From positions 1,240,001 through 1,304,000 of the forward strand of contig CAWUHX010000023.1 of the NCBI GenBank assembly GCA_963922205.1: 64,000 nt of DNA, given 5' to 3'. This DNA comes from Romanomermis culicivorax (Eukaryota; Nematoda; Enoplea; Mermithida; Mermithidae). The notes below the pieces were generated by a model that saw only the letters and a list, made by a program, of their open reading frames with translations, did not search any database and had not been told where the DNA came from. A program made the translations under genes and the position numbers. Every line of letters begins with the position of its first letter. Within the stretch, counting starts at the first letter, position 1. Shown piece by piece: positions 21,201 through 30,004 of this stretch.

Positions 21201-24200
21201 TGAGCAAAAAAAGTTGGAAAAGCTACATTTTCTATTGTTTCTTAACCTATATCCATTCACGAAAGAAAAATAAAGAATAAAAACCAGAGGAAAAAGCACA
21301 AGAATAAAAAAAAGAGGAAACAATAAAAAATAAACAAATAAAAACAGAGGAAAAAGAGAATGACAAGAAAAAGAGAAAGAAAAAAAGTAGAGAAAAAATA
21401 AACAGAAAAGGAGACAAACAATATAAAAGAGAAAAAATACTAAAACGAAACTTAACATAAAAGAAAAGACAAAAAGAAAAGAAAAAACAATATAGAAAAA
21501 CAGATAAAAAAAGAAAAAGAAACAGGAAAAAATAAATAAAAAACTGGATTAAAGGGGAAAAAGCACGGAGAAAACTGTAAAAAGTTCACAAAAACAGAAA
21601 AAATGAGACACATGACAACGTAAGTAAGAGAAACAAAGAGAAAATAGAAAAGGTAAATGAAAAAACATAACTAAAGGGAAAATAAGAAGAAACGAATAAA
21701 ATGAGAAAAAATCAAATAGAGAGGAATGAAAGAAGAAAGGCAAGGTAGAAGGAAAAAGAAGGTAAAGAAAAGGAAGAGAAAAAAGTAAAAAGTGCAAAAC
21801 AAAAGGAAACACACATGATGAAAATCAAACAAATGACAACTGAAGTAGAAAAAAGCTATAAATCAATAAGAATGAAAATAAATCAATAGTAAGAAAACGA
21901 AAAAACATCGAACTCACCAGCACCCAACATAACAGAGGGATTGCTTGTATTCGTACAGCTCGTTATAGCGGCTATAACGACGCTACCATGATTTATTTTG
22001 TACTTTTGGCCTTGAAATTCAAAATCGCCGAAGTTATCCCGTTTTCCTTCTGGTAATCCGAAAGCCTAAACAAAGAGTTAATTTTTACATCAACTCTGAA
22101 ACGAAGCTATAAACGTAACAAAAAAAAAATGCCAAAATGCAACAATTAACCTGGATTTTTCAACAAAATCTGAAAATCTTTCAGCGAAATAGTACAAAAT
22201 AGTCACTTTAAACGAGAAAACATGTAATATTTTTGGTAATTTATCGTCATTTTTGACCAAAAACCCACCATGACTCATGTTTTTTGTACTACAAAAAGAT
22301 TATTTACAAACAAAGGTCTCAACTTTTTGGTACAAAATTTCTATTTTTGAACAAAAACTGTCCACTCAAAACTCAACCTTTCAGTAAAAAGGTCAATATT
22401 TCAGTAAAAATTGCGATTTTTGAATTAAGAACTGTCAAAGATTCAACTTTTTGGCAGAAAACTGTCATTTTTGAACAAAAACCTGTCACAGATTCATGTT
22501 CTTGATGCAAAAAGGTCACCGACGAAAAAAAATCATTTTTCAGTAGAAAATTTCCACTTCAGAACAAAAAACAGTCAACCGTCAAAAACTCAATCTCTCA
22601 GTAAAAAAAAGTATAATTTATGAACACAAAGGGTCAAAAATCTCAGCTTTTCAGTCAAAAATTGCGATTTTTAAACCAAAACTGTCGAACATCCAACTTT
22701 TTGATAGAAAACTGCAGTTTCTCAACAAAAACCATCCAGGATTCATGTTATTGGTTCAAAGAGGTCATTTAGACCATAAAATCATTTAGACCGTAGAACC
22801 AAAATATCCATCCTAGATGGAAAATTGACTTTTGAATAAAAAAACTCAACCTCAGTAAAAAAACTCACTTATGAAAATAACGATCAAAAATCTCAATTTT
22901 TCAGTGGAAAATTGCATTTTTTGAACCAAAAACTGTCACAGATTCGACTTTTCGGTAGTAAACTGCCATGTTTGAGTAAAAACTTGTCAGAAATTCAAAT
23001 TCTTACGAGATTATTTATGAATAAACGGTCAAAAATCCCAATTTTTCATTAGAAAATACCTTTGAATAGAAAATTGTCCCCCTCAGAAACTCAACTTTTT
23101 GAAAATCGTCAAAATGTCGAACTCTAGGCGCTTTTTTTATTTACGGTTTTGTAAACAAAAAGTACCATTTTTGATTCTTTTCTCGGACTTTTCGGACTTC
23201 AATGACTTGAACGGACCTTCGATAGGTTCTCATATAAAAAACTCACTCACTTTGAAAGAAACTTTTTCCGTAATACCGCGCGTAAATTCATTTTTCAATT
23301 CGGACACCGGCACTTGATCGTGCGGTCTTTTTGGACCGCTTAGACACGGAACGACTGTGCTCAAGTCTAATTCGATAACCTATGGAAAAGAATAAAAAGA
23401 TGAAATATGAAATACCTGTAATTGGGGAGGGGTTGGGGGACTCCATACTACTTGGTTCAACTCAATACTCTACCCCAAACGCGGAAAAATCAGGAAAAAA
23501 TGGGGGAAAGTACCTTTTTTGGTCTCTTCTAGGAAAATTTTCGGCTTTTTCGAACCCCCCCCCCCCAAATTCCGGGTTTAGCCCCCCAACTAATCGGGCT
23601 TCTTACAGGTATGTTCTAACATGATTACTTTAGTGCTTATTGTGCGTTTTTTAAAATTCAAAATCCATAATCTATTGATTCGATTTACGAAAAAATCAAA
23701 TCAATGTGTAATTCACAGCGAAAAAAAAATAATTGTATTTTGATCAATTTTATAACAAGAAAGATCAAAAAATTGAAAATTTTTAAGGAAATCATCAATC
23801 TCAATTTTGATCAATTTCGAAACAGAAAAAATCAAAAATAGAGTCAATTTAAGAAAATTGGGTTAAAAAAATTTGTTGATCAGTTTACAGTCTTAGAATT
23901 CTGATTAATAATGATGACGATTCGTGATGATTAAATCTAGATTTTGGTCAATTTGAGAAGAGTTATCAAGAACAGATATTTGGTTTAAAAAATCATGGAT
24001 AGTTTGTCCAGTGACAGAATTCTGATCAAAAGTGATAACAATTACATTTTCATTGGATCAATCCCACAAGAAATATACAACAGGGAAATCTGGTTCAAAA
24101 AATTCACGAATTATCTTTCAGTCATAAAATTGCCATTATAAGATTTGATTAATTTTATAACAAGAAATATCAATTCCGGTAAATTTGAGGGAATTTGATT

Positions 24201-27200
24201 CAAAAAAAAATTCGTTGATCAGTTTCAGTATTATAATTCTGAATATTTATATTAACGAACGATTGGTACTTTGATTTAATCAATTTTACAATGGGAAATG
24301 CCAAAAATAAGGAAAAACTCACGGGTTGTTCGTCAGTCGCAGAATTCTGATCAATTCTAATTAGGATTTATCGATTTGATTTCCGGGGAGTTTGGAAATT
24401 AAAAATTTAAACCAGAAACAAATTGAAATTTTCCCAGTTGTGAGATGATTTTCCCCCAGCAGATCAAGAGCATTGTTGATTATTTCATCTCAATCATACT
24501 TTTGTAAATACAGGATCTTCTTTGGTGTCCGAATAATTTCTGAATAACTTAATTTTCCGTAAATATTCTTCCATCAATTTCAATTTCGATTCGTCTCTGC
24601 CTGAAAAAATGAAGATTTATATCCTAGGAGCACAGAACTAATCGAAGAATCAGTAATTAAATTTTTCCCATGTTGAATATCGGTAAAAATTTTCAAAATT
24701 CAAAATCCAAAATACAGTAAGGATTGTAAAGCAATTTTTACGTCCATTAATGTTTTTTAATCCAAACAATTCTCTCCGCGTTAAAAGCAAAATTTGATTT
24801 TAAACCAAAAAATGATTTTGTATTTTTCTCACGAATAAAAACAATTTTCGAATCAGAAATCGCCACAACTATAGAAGAGAACAAAATTCAAACCCGTCTG
24901 TTTCAGATATTCCATCGTTGCCGAATCGCACGGGAAAAACGCTGCCGTGCAACCCTGTTCGGGCGCCATATTGCTGACGGTGGCGCGATCGGCGACGGAC
25001 AACGTTGCGACGCCGGGTCCGAAAAATTCCACAAATTTTCCGACAACTCCGATTTGTCTTAGTTTCTAGGAAAATTTCGTAAAATCGTAAATTCAAAAGA
25101 AAATGTCGTGCAAAAATGAAATTCGTGAATACTTTTGTAATGGTGAGCACCAGATCCGTGGCAGTAACAATCTCAGGCAATTGACCGGTCAAACGATAGC
25201 CTATAACTTCCGGTAGAACCATGCTCATCGGTTGATTGAGCATCACCGCTTCGGCTTCTATACCTCCGACGCCTGAAAAATTCTGAGACAAATAATTTTC
25301 AGATTCAGACGTATAGACTACAGTTAAGTCTTAGGCTTAAGTTAAAGCTTAGGCGACTTAGTTCCAGGAGGCTTCGGCTTTGGTCCAGGCCTAGGACTCA
25401 GATACTTAATGTTAGGTCATGTCTTAGGGTTTAGGCTCAGGCATAGGCTCTGACTTGGCCTAAGATTCATAGGTTCAGGAAGCTTAAGCAGCATAGACTC
25501 AAGCTTAGGCTTGTGCCCTGGTTTAGGCATAGCTTCGATCTTAAGCTCGAGCGTAGTTTCAGACTAAGGTTCAGGTTCAAGCATAGGCTCAGGATCAAGC
25601 TTAGACTAAGAAGGCTCATGCTTGGGCTTACGTCCGTGCTTAGGTTCAGACTCTGACTTAAGCTAAGTTTCAGGCTTAGGCATAGGTTTAGTTTCATGCT
25701 TAGGTTCAGACGGCTTAAGGATAAGTTAAAGCTAGGCTTCCGTAACCGACTCAGGCACATATTCAGCATCAGGCTTAGGTTCATGCTAAGCCTCATGTTT
25801 TACCTTGGGCCTAGGTTCAGGAGGCGAAGTTGGCATAGCTGTAGTTGGGGCAGTTGGGAGACCCTACCCCCGAGTCAGTCGGACCCTGTACCCAAGTGTT
25901 GAGAATCCCAACTTCCGGTACCCCTAAAGTCTACCAAATCGGAAAAATTGGGCAGAAAAATGCATCTTTTCGGGGAAATTTCGGAATTTTTGACTTTTCT
26001 GAGTCATTTTCAACCATACATGTAAAGGAGTTCCAAGGTCTGCGGGGTTAAGCGATATTTTTGGAGCGGAAGTTCATCAAGGGGTGTTTGAATAAAAATT
26101 CGACTTTTTTTAATAAAAACTTGGAAGAACGGTGCAAAAAATAGCAATTTCTGTCAGTTTGGTTCACGCTTAATGTTTTCGATAGGATTTTTTGCTATTG
26201 AAGTCATTCGCACTAAATTTTGTGTGATAGGAAATTTTTTCGAAGCGTAAAGTTACAAAGTTGCTGCCAAAATTTCAATTTTAATAATTCAAATTTTAAA
26301 AAATTCCATACACTCCAGGCTTTTTTTAGTCATTTTAGGGGCCTGGGCCCCTAAAAGTTTGGAAATGGCTATTAAAATTTTAGGTCTAGGAGCCATTTTG
26401 TTGACTTATTCATTTATATTATAGTGAATATTTTCATTCAATTTTAGATTTAAAGTAAGCCTTTTACAGGCTCTAAAATCATAAAACACCGAAAATTTTC
26501 CGGCGCTTCGCGCCAGATCTCATTCTATAATTTTTCAAATTAATCTATTCACTGTTTTTCTACAAATCAAACTTTTTGCGGAAAAAAATTCTTGACAAAG
26601 GGAAAAAATATGGGGTTCGACATGGAAAAGATGAATTTTGGTGCATTTATGATATCAAAATCTCAATGATATATACATATTTTCGAACCATGTATGTTTA
26701 TCGAATAAGTTATCCTTAAATTGATTTTCCAGCATTTTAGAGTGTCAAAATCTGAAAAAAATTTCACTTCGTAGCGCCGGAAAGATATAGGAAACAAGAG
26801 AACAATAAGAACACAAGCTGCATTTTCAAAACCCTATACTTTTGAGCATACACGCACAGCATAGAAATTCTGCTCGAAGTCAGCCAGGACAGGGAGTGGA
26901 ATAGAAATTTTTTTCGTTCTTGATAACAAGAAAGGTCGTAGAAAGGTTTTCTAACATCCAAGCAGCATATTCTTCAACCTATATCAGTCAGATGTGTGAA
27001 ATTATTTGCCTAGACAGCACTTTTCAAAGTTTTAATGTTACTTTTTTGGAATCAAGTATACACTTTGTTTATAAAAAATTGTTAAACTACAGCGTCATTT
27101 CCATTTTTATGATAACTTTCTCTTCTCTCTCGCTCGTTTTCCTCCGTTATCTTCTCAATCATTGGGGGTTCAAAGTCTGCTGCGGAACTAAAACCCCCTC

Positions 27201-28970
27201 ACGTGCATGTATTCTTTTGAGTCATAAGGAAACTTACTCGAGTGTTACCTTGGAAGAAGATTTGTGCAAAAATAAACGAAATATCGTGTTTTTTGCATAA
27301 AAAATTTCCTTTGCACAAACATTTCTCGGCCGATCTTTGTACATGTATGTAGAAAGAAGCCCGTAACCGAAAACGCTGGTTGGAAATCAAATTTTGAACA
27401 GTAATTTTTTTTAACTCAAACTAACTGATTGAATATCTATAAAATTTAATTATATAGTGCGTTCTACAGAGTGTTACCACAAGCCCGTTTTTCGATATTC
27501 TTGAATTAAAAATTTTTGGCTCCCAAAATTTCAATTTCGCCCCTAAAAATTTAGGCCTAGGAGCCATTTGGCTCCTGGTTTTCAGACAAAAGAAGCCTAA
27601 TACACTCTATCTCATCTGTAAATTAAAATTCTAATTTTACCAAAGCCGAGAACTCCCAAACCACAAATCATCGTCGTATGAGAATCCGTTCCGACCAAAC
27701 TGTCCGGGTATAAGCTATAATTGTCCGTGAAAACGACGCGCGCCAAATATTCCAAATTCACTTGATGCACGATACCGGATCCTGGCGGAACGATCAACAT
27801 ATTTTTGAACGAAGAAGCGCCCCACTATAAAAAAAAGATTAAAAAGTTTAATTGTCGAGAAAAATTTATTATGTAACGGGTTTGATTACGGTACTTTTAA
27901 AAATTGGAATCGTTCTTTGTTTCGTTCGAATTCAGTTTCTTGATTTCGTTCCAAAGCTTTGGAGCTAAAAAAATGAAAAAAATTAAATTATCTAAGAATA
28001 TCTTCTTATTCAAAAATAAAAGGAATCAAAATCGAAAAATATCGAAAATGAATAAATTTCGCTGAAATCACAAGGATTTTTGCTTCTCGAACGGAGAATT
28101 GAAATTTTTCAACAAATTATTATACCACAATTTGAAAATTCTTAATGATATTTCAAATAATCACATTTTCTTCGACAGACGAAGCTTACTCGCCAAAATA
28201 ATCCACTTGTACAGAATGATCGACGACCAAATCTGCCGGACAAACGGGGTTGATCTTTTTCGGATCACCTTTCAATTTAACGACTGCGTCGCGCATAGCC
28301 GCTAAATCGACGACGGCGGGCACTCCACTGATGAAAAAAAATTATTAATTTCCATCAAACTTTCATTTAAAATGGACTTATAATGCCAAAAAGTCGTTTC
28401 CTCATTCCGTTGAAAAGTAAAAGAAAAAAGGACTAACGTAAAATCCTGTAAAACTACTCGCGCCGGTTGGAACGGGATTTCGGTATTCGAGCTTTGATTT
28501 TTTTCCCAATTGAAAATATTTTCGACGTCGGCGCGTTTCACGCGAAAATCGTCGCAATTCCGAACGGCCGATTCCAAAAGAACACGAATTGAAAGGGGCA
28601 AACGGTCTAAAAATGAATAAATACATAACTCAACTTCAAATCTTTACAAAGCTACGAGAATCTTGCTTTCATAATTAATGACATCTGAGAAGGCTGGCAG
28701 AAACTCACTTCTCAAAATTTTGTTCAAGGTCTGAAAAAATTTTAAAATTCGAAAACCAGATCAAAAAACACGTTATTTTTATAGCAATAAGCCAAAATCC
28801 TAGGAAGTTTGCGCCGACAAAAATCAAACGAAAACCTAATTTCGGCCAGCTCTGCAAAAACACTCACCATATCGAGGGTCGTTTAAAGCGGTAACATCGT
28901 AATATTTATAGTTTTTCCCGTCGGTGTGTTTGATAGCCTTTTCGATATCTTTAAACTGTTTCAAAGCCAT
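8555..28970 (-). CDS. ACO1: cytosolic aconitase / iron regulatory protein 1, 18 coding exons
   Basis: It interconverts citrate and isocitrate in the cytosol with a 4Fe-4S cluster; animal homologues without the cluster can bind iron-responsive RNA elements. Minus-strand exons, 5' to 3': 28868-28970, 28438-28606, 28190-28327, 27895-27964, 27641-27824, 25133-25272, 24894-25065, 24500-24600, 23251-23379, 21918-22065, 21035-21170, 19888-19972, 19524-19680, 17016-17245, 15334-15476, 11992-12265, 10577-10762, 8555-8674. Every junction is GT-AG with matching phase. The total is 894 codons plus stop (human ACO1 is 889). Cluster ligands are Cys439, Cys505 and Cys508. GTDSHTT, NRNFEGR, GSRRGND and [10 protein letters not shown] are intact. 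The start ATG (28970) lies 2 bases after a 5'UTR splice acceptor. Introns range from 67 bp to about 3.1 kb, many filled with repeats. I infer an active aconitase; the RNA-binding role is not shown by sequence alone. Confidence 0.96.
8690..10540. repeat. last aconitase intron: long T/C-rich tract (+ strand)
   Basis: About 1.85 kb is built almost only from T with interspersed C and short TTTTC/TTCTT words on the + strand, so the transcript is purine-rich. The many phenylalanine-rich open frames here come from low complexity and are not genes. Other purine/pyrimidine introns of this gene have the opposite strand bias. Confidence 0.85.
10790..11985. repeat. A/G-rich tract in aconitase intron 16
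   Basis: About 1.2 kb of A-rich sequence with GAAAAA/AAAGAA words on the + strand, pyrimidine-rich in the transcript. No coding content beyond the flanking exons. Confidence 0.85.
12370..13260. repeat. degenerate tandem repeat, about 80-110-bp unit (CACTTTACAC)
   Basis: In intron 15, a unit marked by (A)GCACTTTACACAAAT followed by AAAATCTAAAGTTTAAAC-type sequence recurs roughly every 80-110 bp, at about 12373, 12475, 12581, 12665, 13020 and 13188. Copies are strongly diverged. A similar style resumes at 14080-14637. Confidence 0.6.
13261..13642. mobile_element. TACATGTAA-type MITE, copy 1
   Basis: About 380 bp in intron 15, diverged from the copy at 14638-15078 and in the opposite orientation. 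It shares the GGGGTCGGGCGAC start, a CCCCAAATTTTGGGGG block, a GGCGC hairpin and a terminal CCATATGGCTAGCCAT palindrome. The ends ACATATACCGG and TTACATCTATA are degraded. Confidence 0.6.
13795..14075. mobile_element. TACATGTAA-type MITE, truncated copy
   Basis: It repeats the G-rich head (GGTCGGGCGACTTTTT), the CCAAATATTAGGGGGAGAGG block and the TTTTTCAGTATTTTT segment of the 13261 copy in the same orientation. The CTAGCCAT palindromic end is missing. Confidence 0.55.
14080..14637. repeat. AT-rich intron 15 filler with degenerate TTTTACAC repeats
   Basis: AT-rich sequence with scattered ACATTTTACA words, related in style to 12370-13260. No exon found. It ends at the target duplication of the next MITE. 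Confidence 0.4.
14638..15078. mobile_element. TACATGTAA-type MITE, best-preserved copy, 8-bp TSD
   Basis: A 441-bp element with ends CCTACATGTAATT and GTTACATGTATG. It is flanked by exact 8-bp duplications CTTTCAAC at 14630-14637 and 15079-15086. It contains runs of G and C, a palindromic CTAGCCATATGG block and a GGCGCTTCGCGCC hairpin. The 8-bp duplication suggests hAT-type transposition. No coding capacity. Confidence 0.8.
15740..17010. repeat. A-rich degenerate tandem repeat in intron 14, about 110-150-bp period
   Basis: A unit containing ACTAATAATCA-ACAAAAATAAA, then GAAATTTCGAGAGAGAAA, then a GAAAAAGTACAGAAA-like stretch recurs near 16200, 16345, 16490, 16625, 16775 and 16885. On the coding strand it is pyrimidine-rich. 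Confidence 0.6.
17285..17577. mobile_element. CATACCTGTAA-type MITE in intron 13
   Basis: About 290 bp, starting CATACCGGAGG and ending CTTGCAGGCATG. It contains CCCAACTTGGTCGAACCCTA-like segments, T-rich middle sequence, and G and C runs. Flanks TGTATCGG and TGCATCGA agree at 6 of 8 bases, consistent with an aged 8-bp target duplication. Confidence 0.6.
17578..17900. repeat. short repeat block with AATATCGAGTC and GGGTATCCGATA motifs
   Basis: Three to four copies of a GGGTGCAAATTTTTTAGAATATCGAGTC-like unit are mixed with CGGGTACCCGATA and CGGGTATCCGATA words. Similar GGATATCCGG words recur near 57040. Probably another short-transposon remnant. Confidence 0.4.
18690..18990. repeat. T-rich low-complexity block in intron 13
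   Basis: About 300 bp of TTTTC/TTTCT sequence on the + strand, like the last intron and opposite to introns 10, 11, 14 and 16. The remainder of intron 13 (17900-18690, 18990-19523) is AT-rich with nothing else recognisable. Confidence 0.6.
19888..22065 (-). CDS. ACO1: aconitase exons 10-12, carrying the Fe-S ligands
   Basis: Exon 10 (21918-22065) holds [11 protein letters not shown] with Cys439. Exon 11 (21035-21170) carries [12 protein letters not shown]. Exon 12 (19888-19972, only 85 bp) holds [15 protein letters not shown] with Cys505 and Cys508. These three cysteines correspond to Cys437, Cys503 and Cys506 of human ACO1, and all are kept. Exons 10-11 and 11-12 are separated by A-rich introns of 747 and 1062 bp. 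Donors are GTGAGT for exons 10 and 11 and GTAAGT for exon 12. Gene finders could easily miss exon 12. Confidence 0.95.
19990..21000. repeat. A/G-rich tract in intron 11
   Basis: About 1 kb of GAAAAA/ACAGAAAAA words on the + strand with no coding signal. Open frames on the minus strand here are Phe/Leu-rich artefacts. Confidence 0.8.
21230..21900. repeat. A/G-rich tract in intron 10
   Basis: Same composition as intron 11: AGAAAAAGAGAAA-type sequence between exons 10 and 11, with no other feature. Confidence 0.8.
22310..23110. repeat. degenerate 50-60-bp tandem repeat in intron 9
   Basis: The unit is approximately GTCAAAGATTCAACTTTTTGG, then CAGAAAACTGTCATTTTTG, then AACAAAAAC. It repeats more than ten times with heavy divergence and two alternating forms (TTTTTCAGTAAAAA and TTTTTGGCAGAAAACTG). 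Confidence 0.6.
23412..23612. mobile_element. CATACCTGTAA-type MITE in intron 8
   Basis: About 200 bp with terminal inverted repeats TACCTGTAA and TTACAGGTA. It has a GGGGAGGGGTTGGGG head, a C-homopolymer (about 12) and the CCCCCCAACTAATCGGGCTTCTTACAG-like tail seen at 63435-63679. No clear target duplication remains. Confidence 0.65.
23640..24480. repeat. diverged AT-rich repeats in intron 8
   Basis: Words such as TTTGATCAATTTTATAACAAGAAA and CAGAATTCTGATCAAAA recur every 80-120 bp. No gene recognisable. Confidence 0.4.
25320..25830. repeat. degenerate hexamer array, TTAGGC/TTCAGG type
   Basis: About 500 bp in intron 5 has a 6-base rhythm of AGGCTT, AGGTTC, AGGCAT and variants (for example CAGGCTTAGGCATAGG). 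TTAGGC, the nematode telomere hexamer, recurs but never as a long perfect run. A smaller patch (CTTAGGCTTAGGCTTAAGG) lies at about 35378-35396. Confidence 0.65.
25834..26110. mobile_element. MITE remnant, mixed CATACCTGTAA/TACATGTAA types
   Basis: It begins CATAGCTGTAGTTGGGG and contains a TCGGACCCTGTACCCAA-like segment of the CATACCTGTAA family. At about 26014 it runs into CATACATGTAAAGG plus a G-rich head of the other family. Probably two adjacent or recombined remnants. Confidence 0.4.
26315..27606. mobile_element. candidate 1.3-kb inverted-repeat element in intron 5
   Basis: The ends share AGGCTTTTTTTAGTC (left) and, on the other strand, AGGCTTCTTTTGTC (right). Each is followed inward by copies of TTTAGG-CCTAGGAGCCATTT. 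Inside are a CCGGCGCTTCGCGCC hairpin segment and the dispersed repeat of 26940-27220. No transposase is recognisable. Confidence 0.4.
26940..27220 (+). repeat. dispersed repeat, copy 1 (inverted copy at 49350-49660)
   Basis: It shares TTCTAACATCCAAGCAG..ATATT, TCAACCTATAT, TGTGAAATT and TCTTCTCAATCATTG with the reverse complement of 49350-49660. Both are followed by an AAACCCCCTC..GTGCRTGTAT block. Identity of the element is unknown. Confidence 0.5.
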
Positions 28971-28972
28971 TG

Positions 28973-29420
28973 CTGGAAAATGATTTTACTTCGATGAATA
29001 GAAAATCAACCTTCGAATAGTTGTCTCAAAGATGCGAAAAGTGATTTTTTACCATAGAAGCGACTTTAAAACAAAATACCAAAGAAAAACTCGCAAAACA
29101 ATCAAAATTCAATGCCATACACATATTTCAATCAGACACATCTAAAACAGTTCCTTCTCGTTCTTCGGACTGATATGTTAATAAAAATATTAACCTGAAC
29201 AGTGTAGCTCAGCACGCAAGAGTAACTGTCTCGACGGCGAGAGAAATTTCGAACTCGTAGAGGCGAGAATACCTAGTCTGATAATCGCCATCGATACCGA
29301 CACGTATACTTACAACAACACACACAACAGCACGTGCGAGCGAAGAGAACACGTTTTGTTTTGTTTGTTATTGAACGTACGACGACCAGTGAAACCACTC
29401 GAACGAAAGAGAAGTGATAT
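28973..29420 (-). promoter_or_regulatory. 5'UTR intron and likely first non-coding exon of aconitase
   Basis: A TTTTCCAG acceptor lies 2 bases before the start codon, so the 5'UTR is spliced. The best upstream donor on this strand is GTAAGT at 29313-29308, giving a 341-bp intron and a non-coding exon beginning somewhere above 29314. A CACGTG box lies near 29331. The transcription start is not resolvable and no TATA box stands out. I see no hairpin that I would call an iron-responsive element. Confidence 0.45.
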
Positions 29421-30004
29421 CCTCCTATAACACAATAAAAAAAAAGAAGTTATGGCAAAGGCAAACACGTTAATCGATAGATGCCCAAGGTAAATTTTTC
29501 CAGTTTGTAGATTCTGTAGGATAGGCTCAAAGTGCAAAGTTCATTTCACATGAAGAACCGCCAAAAACCCGGTACCTTGTCTACAGTGAAATTAGTATCG
29601 CTATTAGTAAAGTAAGTAACAATATCTACATGCGTATTGATTCCGATATACCAACACAAGTGACATCTACGGTCGCAGTCACCTACAATAATCGGAAACT
29701 AGACTCGATGGTCGCAAATAGACTTTTTTTCTCATCAATTCATTACAAATCTAAATATAATACAATCCAAGAATACAGGAAAACGTCATCATACTGAAGT
29801 AAATAATAAAGCTGTAGCAACAAAAAAGGCGATAAATGCGTGTTCGAAGCTCACGAAACCCGAATATTATGCTTAATATGGCATCAGAAATCGAATCAAG
29901 ATATGATAACCTGATCAGCTAAGGCAACAAAAAAGGTTAAATTTACATAAACGAAAAAAACGTTCGATTTTTTAGGAGAAAAAAAATTTAATCGCGGAAA
30001 AATT
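29421..30004. other. intergenic spacer between the two host genes
   Basis: AT-rich sequence upstream of the aconitase 5'UTR exon and downstream of the membrane-protein stop codon. It probably contains the aconitase promoter. I recognise no gene, repeat or strong promoter element in it. Confidence 0.4.

Noticed and set aside
19879..21812. Minus-strand frames of 80-140 codons with hydrophobic composition, resembling membrane proteins
   Set aside because: They lie in A/G-rich introns of aconitase; the hydrophobic look is a by-product of T-rich codons.
28690..28760. Possible extra exon between aconitase exons 1 and 2
   Set aside because: Exons 1 and 2 join in phase and match the family without it; no conserved protein segment is missing there.
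29000..29420. Iron-responsive element in the aconitase 5'UTR
   Set aside because: I found no CAGUGN loop on a suitable stem in the inferred 5'UTR; CACTGG near 29385 lacks a convincing stem.
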